From Actinomycetota bacterium (GTDB lineage Bacteria; Actinomycetota; Actinomycetes; Actinomycetales; Dermatophilaceae), in contig JAIUNK010000004.1 of the NCBI GenBank assembly GCA_020161845.1, positions 62,001 through 126,000 of the forward strand: a DNA stretch of 64,000 nucleotides. The letters run 5' to 3'. The notes under the pieces were generated by a model that did no database searches, was not told the origin of the DNA, and saw only the letters and a list, made by a program, of their open reading frames with translations. Both the position numbers and the translations under genes were made by a program. Shown piece after piece: positions 1 through 8,235 of this stretch (its first letter is position 1; each line of letters starts with the position of its first letter).

Positions 1-225
1 TGCGACAGCACCGGCTGGCACCGCGCGGACAGCGTGCGCAACAGCTGGATCCAGACCACGTCGTACCGCCCGATCTCGTCCGCCTGCGGGGCGACCACGA
101 CGAAGAACGCCTGGCGGTGGACGGTGAACGGCGTCACCTACCGGTGTTCGGACGGGACGATGTCGATCAAGTACTGGGGGCTCACCTGGTACACCTACCT
201 GACCATCTGCCGCGCTCGCGTCTGA
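1..225 (+). CDS. C-terminal end of an unrecognised protein (5' truncated by window)
   Basis: The reading frame is open from the first base and ends in TGA at 223-225, so only the last 74 residues of a longer protein are visible. The fragment is rich in Trp, Tyr, Thr and Ser and carries four Cys, a composition common in secreted or cell-wall-exposed actinobacterial proteins. I do not recognise a family. The next gene starts 13 bases downstream on the same strand, so the two may be co-transcribed. Real coding is likely because the frame fits directly against the next ribosome binding site, but the function is unknown. Confidence 0.55.
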   Translation, partial: CDSTGWHRADSVRNSWIQTTSYRPISSACGATTTKNAWRWTVNGVTYRCSDGTMSIKYWGLTWYTYLTICRARV

Positions 226-238
226 GGTGGCGGTGTCG

Positions 239-439
239 ATGACCACGGCGGCGCTGTCGTCGCGCGCCTGGCACCCGCTCACGGGGGCCTGGGCGGTCGC
301 CGTTCCGGCGCTGGTCGCGGTGGCCGCCGCCGCGCTGTGGCGAGGCGCCGGTGCCGGTCCGGCGTGGGGCGGGATCGCGTTGACCACCTATCTCGCCATG
401 GGCACGGTGGCCGGGTTTTCCGTCTCCGGCTCCACTTGA
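239..439 (+). CDS. Small membrane protein, possibly the broken N-terminal part of the next gene
   Basis: A 66-residue frame with two hydrophobic segments (about residues 15-32 and 42-60). The ATG at 239 is preceded by a GAGGTGG ribosome binding site overlapping the previous stop codon. It ends in TGA at 437-439. The next membrane-protein frame (from 458) continues in the same phase with no other stop between, so one TGA separates the two. They may be two genes, or one membrane protein of about 256 residues interrupted by a nonsense mutation. I do not recognise the family of this part. Confidence 0.5.
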   Translation: MTTAALSSRAWHPLTGAWAVAVPALVAVAAAALWRGAGAGPAWGGIALTTYLAMGTVAGFSVSGST

Positions 440-457
440 AGCCGCAATTCAGCCTTC

Positions 458-1009
458 GTGCTGAACTCGCCCGTGTGGCGGGGCTGGCCGCAGTACGCGT
501 TCGGGCTTGGGCTCGTCGTGGGTGGAGTGTTGGCCGCGGGGGTGGTCGTGACGGTGGGCTCGCTGGTTCGCCTGATCGCACCGCCCGTGGTGTGGGCCGT
601 GGCGGTCGTCGCCTGGTTCGCGGTGATCGCGGTGCGCGAGGTCGGGCTGATCTCGTTCGGGTTGCCGCAGAACGCGCGGCTGGTGCCGGAGTCCGTCTTC
701 CGGCATGGCCGGTTCTGGGGGCCGTTCGAGTTCGGCCTCGAGATGGGCACGGGGGTGCGCACGTATGTGACCTCGGGCTTGCCGTACGTCGTGGTGCCCG
801 TGCTGGCCTTGCTGGCGGGCTGGGCTCCGGCCCTGGTGGCGGGTGTCGGCTTCGGGCTCGGGCGTGCCCTGATGACGGTGTCGGCCGTGCGGTACGGCCG
901 GGATGCGGAGTGGGATCTGGCCTTCGATGCCTCGGCCGGGGTCATTCGTTTTGTCCTGCTGTCGGCCTTTGCGGCGGCGCTGGGCGTGGCGGTGGTGACG
1001 GCGCTGTAA
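458..1009 (+). CDS. Multi-pass membrane protein next to MauE
   Basis: A 183-residue polytopic membrane protein with about five hydrophobic stretches and a short polar loop near residues 68-100 containing LPQNARLVP and a FEFGLEMGTGVRTY motif. I recall similar motifs in actinobacterial membrane proteins found beside MauE-family genes, and a MauE-like gene lies convergently 15 bases away, which suggests a joint role, perhaps in electron or disulfide transfer; this is inference. The GTG at 458 has no visible ribosome binding site, which weakens this start and supports translation as part of the in-frame upstream segment, or a lost upstream start. Confidence 0.6.
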   Translation: MLNSPVWRGWPQYAFGLGLVVGGVLAAGVVVTVGSLVRLIAPPVVWAVAVVAWFAVIAVREVGLISFGLPQNARLVPESVFRHGRFWGPFEFGLEMGTGVRTYVTSGLPYVVVPVLALLAGWAPALVAGVGFGLGRALMTVSAVRYGRDAEWDLAFDASAGVIRFVLLSAFAAALGVAVVTAL

Positions 1010-1024
1010 TCCGGCGTGTTCCTC

Positions 1025-1561
1025 TCAGCGTTTCGGTGCGAGCAGCTGGGGGAGTAGCCAGGCGATGGCCGCGATGATGGCTGCGGCCGCCAGGGCAGCC
1101 AGTCGGCCAAGGGGCTCGGCGGGGGATGATCCGGCGCCGCCCCCAACCGACAGGCCCGCGGCGAGCCCCGAGGCCAGCGCGGCGATCGTCGCCCGGACAA
1201 TGGCCGGCACCCCGGTCGGGGAATCGTCCCCGAAACACCCACAGGGAGCCCCGGGGCGGCGCCGGAGCAGCACGGTCAGATAGCCGGCGAAGGCGGCGTA
1301 CAGGCCGGCCTGCGCGGCGAACGGCGCCCGCGTGGCCATGTCGAGCACCCAGGTCAGCAGGGCCGCCATGCCAATGATGAGCTGCCCTGGCCCGAGGACG
1401 GCCGCGAGCAGGCGCCGTGGGCGGGGCGCCAGCAGGCGCTGCGCGGCCAGCACGGCGGCCAGGTCGCGGGGTGCCCGCAGATGGGTCGCTCCGGCAGTCA
1501 CGAGCAGCAGCGAACCGGCGAGCGCCACGGCCGCGACGACGTCCGTCCCGGTGAGGACCAT
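1025..1561 (-). CDS. MauE/DoxX-like membrane protein (methylamine utilisation MauE family)
   Basis: A small integral membrane protein with four predicted hydrophobic helices and the CGCFG motif typical of the MauE family. MauE proteins are thought to help form disulfides or mature redox proteins such as methylamine dehydrogenase, but most actinobacterial members have no known substrate. No methylamine dehydrogenase genes are nearby, so a general redox role is more likely. An ATG at 1561 puts the first membrane helix near the N-terminus; a GTG ten codons upstream at 1591 is an alternative, and neither has an obvious ribosome binding site. It converges with the membrane protein ending at 1009. 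Confidence 0.75.
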   Translation of the reverse strand: MVLTGTDVVAAVALAGSLLLVTAGATHLRAPRDLAAVLAAQRLLAPRPRRLLAAVLGPGQLIIGMAALLTWVLDMATRAPFAAQAGLYAAFAGYLTVLLRRRPGAPCGCFGDDSPTGVPAIVRATIAALASGLAAGLSVGGGAGSSPAEPLGRLAALAAAAIIAAIAWLLPQLLAPKR

Positions 1562-1591
1562 GCGATCAGCGTAAGTGTCGTGACCGGACAC

Positions 1592-2303
1592 GATCGGACG
1601 TCAGGTGGGCGATCTGATTTAAAGGATGCCTTATCGCGGATGAATCATCGGTGTTAATGGTTGTACACCCTGCCTGAGCAGGACCGGTGTCGAACCGCCC
1701 GATCTACGGTCCGCGACCCGTGCGGCTGAACCCGTCAAACTAATCGACGAACGGTCACCGTGGGCCTTGATCTGGGCATTTAGTTCCTGCACTATCTGTG
1801 AAGACGCAGCTGGACGATCGTACTGCGCGGTCGAGCCCGCAGTTTGCGTCACGCCTTCTGCTCGATAGCGATGGCAAACCCTCGGAGTGCCCTAGGCGAT
1901 TCTGATGCTCAGTGGCACTCACCGTGAGCCCGCGTGATGCGCGGGTCGTGGTCGGCCGGTCAACGGCGCCCTGCCGACCACGATCCGGCACGGTGCGTGT
2001 GTCGCCGGGCACGAGCGACCCGCCGCCGGACTAAGGGGAACGATTCCACAGTGCGCGGATACGGCGCGTTCGCTCGATTGCCCCGCCAGCATCGCTCCGC
2101 GGACCGCCGGGCGGTCCGCCTCGTCAGCGTGACCCAGCTGCCACCCGATGACGTCACTCGGGCTCGCGCCATCCCCCGCACCCAGGCCGCAGCCGCCGCG
2201 GACGACGGAGCCAGGCGATCCCGGTAGCGGAATCTCTGCGACGGACACAGCGTTGACCTGCACAGCACGTGTCCGACGTTAGGCCCGCAGGAAGTAGACC
2301 CCG
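1592..2303. other. Non-coding stretch, about 0.7 kb
   Basis: No convincing gene on either strand: the open frames here are short and have no recognisable motif. The first half (about 1610-1930) is visibly richer in A and T than its surroundings. Two small hairpins can be drawn: a 5-bp stem at 1670-1683 and a perfect 9-bp stem with a 3-base loop at 2099-2119 (GCGGACCGC / GCGGTCCGC). The stretch must hold the promoter of the stress protein starting at 2304, whose ribosome binding site is GGAAG just upstream. I see no tRNA or riboswitch fold in it. Confidence 0.5.
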
Positions 2304-3236
2304 ATGACCCAGCCCCCAGGACCGGCCCGCATCCCGCTCAGCCGCCTTCAGCTGCAACACCCGATGAGCCTGTCGGTGTTCGAGGACTACGAGCGGGCCC
2401 AGCGCGCCGTCGACTACCTCTCCGACCGGGAGTTCCCGGTCCAGAACGTCATGATCGTCGGCACCGATCTCAAACAGGTGGAGCGCGTCACGGGCCGGCT
2501 CACGTCCGCCCGGGTGTTGGCCTCCGGGGCCGCTTCGGGGGCCTGGATGGGAGCCTTCTTCGGGCTGCTGATGTGGGCTTTCCTGCCCGGGGCCGGGACG
2601 GCCCAGTTCCTCACCGCCGTGCTGGTCGGTGGAGTCTTCGGGATGATCTGGGCCTTGCTGCTCTACCGATTCACCGGCGGCGCTAGGGACTTCACCTCGG
2701 TGACGCAGGTGGTTGCGACCCGGTATGAGGTGCTCGTCGAGGCCAGCCACATCGGCGAGGCCCGCGGTCTGCTGGAGGATCAGCGACGGGGCGTTCCTGC
2801 GGATGCCGGACCTCGGCCGCAATCCGGTGCGGGCCAAGTCCCGCCCGCCGGTCCGGTGCCCCCGGGTGCCGCTGGGCCGGAGCCTCGTGCGCCGATGGCA
2901 CCCGGCGTACCGTCCGCAGGGGGGCCCGCAGCCCCGCCGCCGTACGGGCCGCCGCCCCAGGCCCCGACGGGCGGGCCGCATGACCCGCCGCCGTACCCCG
3001 CGCAGTACGCCCCGGCGAACCGCGCGCCCGAGCCGCCGAAGTACCGCACCTACGGCGAGGCCCTCGACGCCGAGCGGGCCGCTCGCCACGAGTCACCACC
3101 GGCGCCCGATGCTGCCGAGCGGCCGGGTGGGCAGCCGGGCGCGCAGCCGCCTGCGCAGCCGGGCGAGCGGCGGGACGACTCGGCCGCCGAGGACGCCCAT
3201 GACCCACCCGCCCCTCGGGATGGGCACAGCGCCTGA
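2304..3236 (+). CDS. General stress protein 17M-like membrane protein with Pro-rich tail
   Basis: A 310-residue protein. Residues about 20-160 match the actinobacterial general stress protein 17M (YflT-like) fold: a FEDYERAQRAVDYL start, a MIVGTDL strand, then two Gly/Ala-rich membrane helices with a short turn (about 70-115), and a closing domain. From about residue 165 the protein is a long disordered tail dominated by Pro, Gly, Ala and Gln. The tail suggests a cytoplasmic tether or interaction region. It stands alone after a long non-coding stretch. Family assignment is good; the biological role of this family in actinobacteria is poorly defined. Confidence 0.75.
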   Translation: MTQPPGPARIPLSRLQLQHPMSLSVFEDYERAQRAVDYLSDREFPVQNVMIVGTDLKQVERVTGRLTSARVLASGAASGAWMGAFFGLLMWAFLPGAGTAQFLTAVLVGGVFGMIWALLLYRFTGGARDFTSVTQVVATRYEVLVEASHIGEARGLLEDQRRGVPADAGPRPQSGAGQVPPAGPVPPGAAGPEPRAPMAPGVPSAGGPAAPPPYGPPPQAPTGGPHDPPPYPAQYAPANRAPEPPKYRTYGEALDAERAARHESPPAPDAAERPGGQPGAQPPAQPGERRDDSAAEDAHDPPAPRDGHSA

Positions 3237-3260
3237 GCGCCGCCGGGGCCGACGCGCCCC

Positions 3261-3302
3261 AGGACCGCAGCGTCTAGGACCGCAGCGTCTAGGACCGCAG
3301 CC
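3261..3302. repeat. Short tandem repeat, 15-bp unit x 2.7
   Basis: The unit AGGACCGCAGCGTCT occurs twice perfectly (3261-3275, 3276-3290) and then as ten more bases (3291-3300). It lies between the stress-protein gene and the sigma factor gene and could be a polymorphic slippage site. No hairpin or promoter role is apparent. Confidence 0.8.
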
Positions 3303-3374
3303 GCGGGGCAGGTTCCTGCCCGGGACGGCAACCTGGCGCCGGGGCATCCACCTCTGAAGAGGTGAGGAGGGGGT

Positions 3375-3935
3375 ATGGCGGCGGAGCCGGACGGCTTCTC
3401 GGAGTTCGTGACGACGCGCTCCGGCGCGCTGCTGCGCACCGCCTATCTCCTCACCGGTGAGCAGGCCCTGGCCCAGGATCTGCTGCAGGAGGCGTTGGCT
3501 CGGACGTGGCCGCGCTGGTCGGGGATCGGTGTGGGGGCACGGGAGGCGTACGTGCGCACGGTCATGATCCACCTACAGGGCGCCTGGTGGCGGCGCCGAT
3601 GGCGCGGCGAGGTGCCCACCGAGGTGCTGCCCGACCGGCGTCGAGGCTCGGACCCGCTGGCGGGTTCGGCGGGCGGTGTCGGGGCGGTGCCCGGCGGGGA
3701 GTCGGGCGTGCCCGACGGAGGTGTGGACCTCGAGTTGGCCGCGGCCCTGCGCACGTTGCCGGTGGGGCAGCGCCAGGCGGTCGTGCTGCGGTACGCCGAG
3801 GACCTCTCGATCGAGGACTGCGCGGCCGCGCTCGGGTGTTCGACCGGGACCGTGAAGAGTCAGGCCAGCAAGGGCCTCGCCGCGTTGCGACGGGTGTTGG
3901 GGCAGGCGGGTACGACGGCGGAGGTGAGCGGATGA
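3375..3935 (+). CDS. ECF RNA polymerase sigma factor, SigE family
   Basis: A 186-residue ECF sigma factor. Region 2 is seen near residues 10-45 (LRTAYLLTG followed by the DLLQEALARTWPRW helix) and region 4 near residues 118-170, with LPVGQRQAVVLRYAEDLS and a GCSTGTVKSQASKGLAALR recognition helix. A strong GGAGG-type ribosome binding site precedes the ATG. The stop overlaps the start of the next gene by 4 bp (ATGA), so the pair is translationally coupled. That neighbour has one membrane helix and probably acts as the regulator or sensor of this sigma factor. The signal sensed cannot be read from the sequence. Confidence 0.9.
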   Translation: MAAEPDGFSEFVTTRSGALLRTAYLLTGEQALAQDLLQEALARTWPRWSGIGVGAREAYVRTVMIHLQGAWWRRRWRGEVPTEVLPDRRRGSDPLAGSAGGVGAVPGGESGVPDGGVDLELAAALRTLPVGQRQAVVLRYAEDLSIEDCAAALGCSTGTVKSQASKGLAALRRVLGQAGTTAEVSG

Positions 3936-4867
3936 CCACGCGTGACGACGGCCCCGGTCTTGGACCCGGCGACGGTGCCGGCTCCGGCTCCGGCGACGCG
4001 GCGAACGACCCGCTCCTGCGTCGGCTCTCGGATGCGGTCGGGCCGGAGGCGAGCGGTCCGACGACGTACGCCGCGGTGGTCTCCCGGGTCGAGCGGCGGG
4101 CGGGCCGACGGCGGACCGCCCTGTCGGCCGCCGGCGGCATCGCGGCCGTGGCGCTGGTGGCCGGTGGCGGCTTCGTCCTGGGGCGCAGCGGCGGGGCGAG
4201 CACCACCGCCGGGTCCGCCGCCGGCGCCAGCAGCCCCGCAGGTCCGCAGCCCGTCGCCGGGTCGGGCCTGGCTGGGTCGGGCGCCGTCCAGGACGAGTCG
4301 GGAGCCTCCCGGGACGCGTCGGGCGCCGCGCAACCGGCGGGTGGCCCGGCCGGGCGCGCCGCCTGTCCCGACGTGCTCCCTGCGACCGTTCCGGTGGCGA
4401 TGTCGCCGGCTGCCGATCTCGCCGGCCAGCTGGTGGCGGCGCAACCGGATGCGCGGGCGGTGATCTGTGCCTATCCGCTGCCCGGAGGCGGAGCCGGCAC
4501 CGACTATTCGGCGGGCTCGCCCGGCGCAGGCGGTGCCACACCCGCGCCGCTTTCTCCTGGGGGCACGCTGATCGGGACGCGAGAGGTGCTCGCCGAGGCC
4601 TCCTGGCTGACCCGGGTTGCCGGGTTGCCCGCAACCAGCGATTCCGCCGCCTCGGGGCGAGCGACCTGCGATTCGGCGGTGCCGGCGGCGCAACGGGCGG
4701 TCTACCTCATCCAGGTGCAATACGCGGGCGGTGGAAGGTCGTGGCTTCGGGTCGTCGTGGGCGCCTGCGGATCGGCCGCCGACAACGGCATCGTGACCAC
4801 GCGACAGGCTGAGGGACTGGTGTCCGAGGTGCGCACGGCATACGAGCAGGGCACCCCCCTGCGGTAG
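3932..4867 (+). CDS. Single-pass membrane protein coupled to the ECF sigma factor (putative anti-sigma/sensor)
   Basis: A 311-residue protein whose ATG overlaps the stop of the sigma factor. The N-terminal 65 residues are cytoplasmic and polar, followed by one membrane helix (about 68-90), a low-complexity Ala/Gly/Ser linker (about 90-145) and an extracytoplasmic domain with several Cys. This layout is typical of partners of SigE-family ECF factors, but I see no clear zinc-binding anti-sigma HxxxCxxC motif. Anti-sigma or sensor function is therefore inferred from position and topology only. Confidence 0.6.
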   Translation: MTTRDDGPGLGPGDGAGSGSGDAANDPLLRRLSDAVGPEASGPTTYAAVVSRVERRAGRRRTALSAAGGIAAVALVAGGGFVLGRSGGASTTAGSAAGASSPAGPQPVAGSGLAGSGAVQDESGASRDASGAAQPAGGPAGRAACPDVLPATVPVAMSPAADLAGQLVAAQPDARAVICAYPLPGGGAGTDYSAGSPGAGGATPAPLSPGGTLIGTREVLAEASWLTRVAGLPATSDSAASGRATCDSAVPAAQRAVYLIQVQYAGGGRSWLRVVVGACGSAADNGIVTTRQAEGLVSEVRTAYEQGTPLR

Positions 4868-4876
4868 GCGACCCTG

Positions 4877-6400
4877 CTACCGGCCGCTTGCTGCAGCAAG
4901 CAGCCGCGCCATCCACGCCTCGACGTCGCTCGAGGTGCGGGGCAGGTGGTGCGACAGGATCTCGCAGCCGTCCTCGGTGACGAGGATGTCGTCCTCGATC
5001 CGTACGCCGATGCCGCGCAACTCCTCGGGGACGAGCAGGTCGTCGGACTTGAAGTAGAGCCCCGGCTCGACGGTGAGGATCATGCCGGGACGCAGGTCGG
5101 CCTCCAGGTAGTCCTCCCGCAAGGCCAGGGCGCAGTCGTGCACATCGAGGCCGAGGTGGTGGCTGGTGCCGTGCACCATCCAGCGCCGATGCCACTGACC
5201 CTTCTCCGGGTCGAGGGCATCGTCGACGGTGACGCCGTCGGGCAGCATGCCCCAGTCGTGCAGGGTCTGCGCGATGACGCGAATGGCGGCAGCGTGGACG
5301 TCCTTGAACTTCTGGCCGGGCCGCACCGCCGCGATGCCCGCGCATTGGGCGGCGTACACGGCGTCGTACACGCGCCGCTGCGCCGCGCTGAACCGGCCGT
5401 TCGCGGGGAGCGTGCGGGTGATGTCGGCCGTGAAGAGGGAGTCCATCTCGATGCCCGCGTCGAGCAGGACGAGGTCGCCGTCGTGAACATCGCCGGTGTT
5501 CCGCACCCAGTGCAGGGTGTTCGCGTGATCTGCTGCGGCGCAAATGGATTCGTACCCAACGCCGTTGCCCTCGTGGCGGGCGGTGCGGTTGAAGGTGCCC
5601 TCGATCCAGCGTTCCCCCCGACCGCGCCGGATGGCCTCCGGGAGCTCGGCGACCACGGCCTCGAAGGCGGTGGCGGTCGCCGCGCAGGCCTGGCGCATCT
5701 GGTCGGCCTCCCAGGCGTCCTTGGCCAGGCGCATCGTGGACAGGAAGCGGCTCAGTTCCAGGTCGGCCGCGGCAGCTTCGTCCTGCCGCTGTTCGGCGGT
5801 CAGGTCTTGGCGCTCGACGGTGGCACGGATGGCGTCGATCTGTGCCGCGACGTCGGTGTCCGCCTCCCGCAGCACCCTGAGCTGGACCGCGCCGACGTCC
5901 TTGCCGACCTCGTTCTCGAAGGCCGCCAGCTCTCGGGTCTGCAGGCCCAGTTCGGCCTGCGTCGAGGCGAGGGTGGGCCGGCGCCCGACCCAGAACTCGC
6001 CGTACCGGGAGTCGGCGAAGAACTCGTCGGTGTCCCGGCCCGAAGCGGGGCGGAAGTAGAGGATCGCGTCGTGGCCGTTGTCATCGTTGGGCTCCAGGAC
6101 CAACACGGCGTCCGGCTCGCGGTCCGCGCCCAGGCCGGTGAGGTGCGCGAACGCACTATGCGGGCGGAAGGCGTAGTCCGTGTCGTTGCTGCGCACCTTT
6201 AGGCCGCCGGCCGGGATGACGAGCCGCTCTCCGGGGAACTGTTCGGAGAGGCGGCGGCGGCGCTGCGCCGCGTAGTCGGCGACATCGGCCCGCTGCGGCA
6301 GGGGGTCCTCGTGGTCCGCCCAGCCCGTCGCGATGTACGCCCGGAACTCGTCGGTGACGGGGATCCCCCGATGCTCGGCCTTGGTCTGCTTCTCGCTCAC
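4877..6400 (-). CDS. pepP: Xaa-Pro aminopeptidase (M24B, aminopeptidase P)
   Basis: A 507-residue aminopeptidase P that removes N-terminal residues preceding proline. The N-terminal creatinase-like domain contains the substrate-shaping motif NDTDYAFRPHSAF. The C-terminal pita-bread domain carries the dinuclear-metal ligands: LDAGIEMDSLFTADITRT (two Asp), HGTSHHLGLDVHD (His), LTVEPGLYF (Glu) and GVRIEDDILVT (Glu). Length fits the long actinobacterial PepP form. It converges with the sigma-partner gene and diverges from the exporter gene. The start is a GTG with MSEKQTKAEHRG; no upstream alternative is needed. Confidence 0.93.
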   Translation of the reverse strand: MSEKQTKAEHRGIPVTDEFRAYIATGWADHEDPLPQRADVADYAAQRRRRLSEQFPGERLVIPAGGLKVRSNDTDYAFRPHSAFAHLTGLGADREPDAVLVLEPNDDNGHDAILYFRPASGRDTDEFFADSRYGEFWVGRRPTLASTQAELGLQTRELAAFENEVGKDVGAVQLRVLREADTDVAAQIDAIRATVERQDLTAEQRQDEAAAADLELSRFLSTMRLAKDAWEADQMRQACAATATAFEAVVAELPEAIRRGRGERWIEGTFNRTARHEGNGVGYESICAAADHANTLHWVRNTGDVHDGDLVLLDAGIEMDSLFTADITRTLPANGRFSAAQRRVYDAVYAAQCAGIAAVRPGQKFKDVHAAAIRVIAQTLHDWGMLPDGVTVDDALDPEKGQWHRRWMVHGTSHHLGLDVHDCALALREDYLEADLRPGMILTVEPGLYFKSDDLLVPEELRGIGVRIEDDILVTEDGCEILSHHLPRTSSDVEAWMARLLAAASGR

Positions 6401-6680
6401 GACCCCACGATGCCACGAGGCCCTGCCCAGCGCGCAGGTGCCACTGCTGCCGGCGCACCGGAACCGTCCGGCTTGTGGTCCGGCTTGTGGTGCGGGTTTG
6501 CCTCGGCGCCCCCGTGTCGCGGACGCTTGCGGGGTGGGGCGAAACGATCGACAGGGGCCCGATGTTTCCGGAACGGGCGACGTGCAATGGGATCGGGAAG
6601 ACGTGCGAGGGGTGCTGAAAAACGCAGGCGCACAGCGCTTTCCGGCATTGGAGGCGGCCTATCGGGAGTGGCCCGACGAG

Positions 6681-8219
6681 ATGACCACACGGCGGGTCGC
6701 GGCGGAATCGGCGCAGGGCCCACCGGACGACGTACCGATCGCCAACGCTCGCACGGACAAGACCAAGGCGGTCCCCGAGGCTGCGGCGGATCGGCGGGGA
6801 GCCAAACTGGCGGCGCACGGACTGCGACAGCGGCTCCGACGAGCCGTCGAGGGCTCGCCGCCGACCTGGGGAGGCCGCCTCAGCTCCGGTTCGGACGGGG
6901 TTGAGGACGCCCGGGGACGCGCGGTGATCGACCTCGCGATGCGCATTGCGGATGCGATGCTCACCACGGGTTCCTCGGCTGCGGACGTGACGGCGACGGT
7001 GCTGCAGCTGACCGAGGCCTACGGCCTGCGTTCCGTGCACGTGGACGTCACCTATACCTCGATCACCGTCTCGCACCACCGGGGCGCTCACGAGGTGCCG
7101 GTGACGATCATGCGTGTCGTGTCCGGTCGGGTCACCGACTTCGACCGGCTGCAGCGGATCCAACACCTCGTCCGAGATCTCGCGGAGGACCCCATCGCCG
7201 TGGAGGTGGCCCGGGCCCGGTTCACGCAGATCATGCGTAGGCCGCACCCCTACCGAAGGGGCCTGGTCACGGCCGCCAGTGCCGGCCTTGCCGGGGCTAT
7301 CGCGGCCCTGCTCAACGGAAGCGCGCCGGTCATCGGGATCACGGTGCTCACCGCGGCCGCGATTGACCGGGCGCTGTTGTGGGCCGCTGCGCGCGGACTC
7401 GCTGCCTTCTTCGCGCAGATCATCGGGGGCGCCATCCCCACCGCGGTGGCCGTCGCGCTCATGTATGTCCGAGCCAACGACGTGCCGGGATTCGAAACGA
7501 TCTCTCCCTCGCTCGTGGTGACCTCGGCCATCGTCGTGCTGTTGGCCGGCTTGCAGTTGGTCGGCGCCGCCCAAGATGCCATCGACGGGTACTACGTCAC
7601 CGCCACCGGCCGGGCGTTCGAGGTCATGCTGCTCACTCTCGGCGTGGTCGTGGGGATCCTGACCGTGCTCGGCATCGGGCACCGGGTCGGGATGCCCGCC
7701 TACATCGCACCGTCGACGGGGTTCGTGCCCTCCCCGATCCTCCAAGTGGGGCTGGCGGCCCTCGTGTCGGCGACCTTCGCGGTGACCACATATGCCTCCC
7801 CCCGGACCGTCGTCGTCTCGCTCGCGACGGGCGCGCTGGGCTGGTGCGCCTACCTGGTGGCGGCCGTGGCCGGCCTGCCGGTCGTGCCGGCCAGCGGGGC
7901 GGCCGCCTTCGCCGTGGGGTTGGGCGCCCAGGCTCTCGGGCGCGTGTTGCGGGTTCCGGCGCTCGCGATCACCACCGCCGGCATCATCACGTTGCTCCCT
8001 GGGGGAATGGTCTACCGCGGGCTCTACGAATACATGGCACGGGGAACCGACAGCGGCCTGGACGCCCTACTCTCGGCGGGGACCGTGGGGTTGGCCCTCG
8101 CTGCGGGGGTGAGCCTCGGCACGTACGTCGGGCGACCGGTCGGCACGTCGCGCCATTCGGCGACCGAGACGCGAGCGTTGGTCCGAGCGCTCCGACGGCG
8201 GGCCAGGGGCCCGCGATAG
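6681..8219 (+). CDS. thrE: ThrE-family threonine/serine exporter
   Basis: An integral membrane protein of the ThrE family, which exports L-threonine and L-serine in corynebacteria. The soluble N-terminal domain begins with DLAMRIADAMLTTGSSAADV and is followed by about ten membrane helices in two halves (DUF1212 then DUF3815-like), including the GGAIPTAVAVALMYV and LLPGGMVYRGLYEYM helices. The start is uncertain: the frame is open back to 6333, with GTG codons at 6582, 6603 and 6612; I prefer the ATG at 6681 with GGGAG 12 bases upstream because the family begins only about 80 codons later. It is divergent from pepP. Confidence 0.85.
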   Translation: MTTRRVAAESAQGPPDDVPIANARTDKTKAVPEAAADRRGAKLAAHGLRQRLRRAVEGSPPTWGGRLSSGSDGVEDARGRAVIDLAMRIADAMLTTGSSAADVTATVLQLTEAYGLRSVHVDVTYTSITVSHHRGAHEVPVTIMRVVSGRVTDFDRLQRIQHLVRDLAEDPIAVEVARARFTQIMRRPHPYRRGLVTAASAGLAGAIAALLNGSAPVIGITVLTAAAIDRALLWAAARGLAAFFAQIIGGAIPTAVAVALMYVRANDVPGFETISPSLVVTSAIVVLLAGLQLVGAAQDAIDGYYVTATGRAFEVMLLTLGVVVGILTVLGIGHRVGMPAYIAPSTGFVPSPILQVGLAALVSATFAVTTYASPRTVVVSLATGALGWCAYLVAAVAGLPVVPASGAAAFAVGLGAQALGRVLRVPALAITTAGIITLLPGGMVYRGLYEYMARGTDSGLDALLSAGTVGLALAAGVSLGTYVGRPVGTSRHSATETRALVRALRRRARGPR

Positions 8220-8235
8220 GCCAGGGCGCCGACCG

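Noticed and set aside
1631-2012. Short minus-strand open frames in the non-coding stretch
   Set aside because: No ribosome binding site, motif or coding-like composition.
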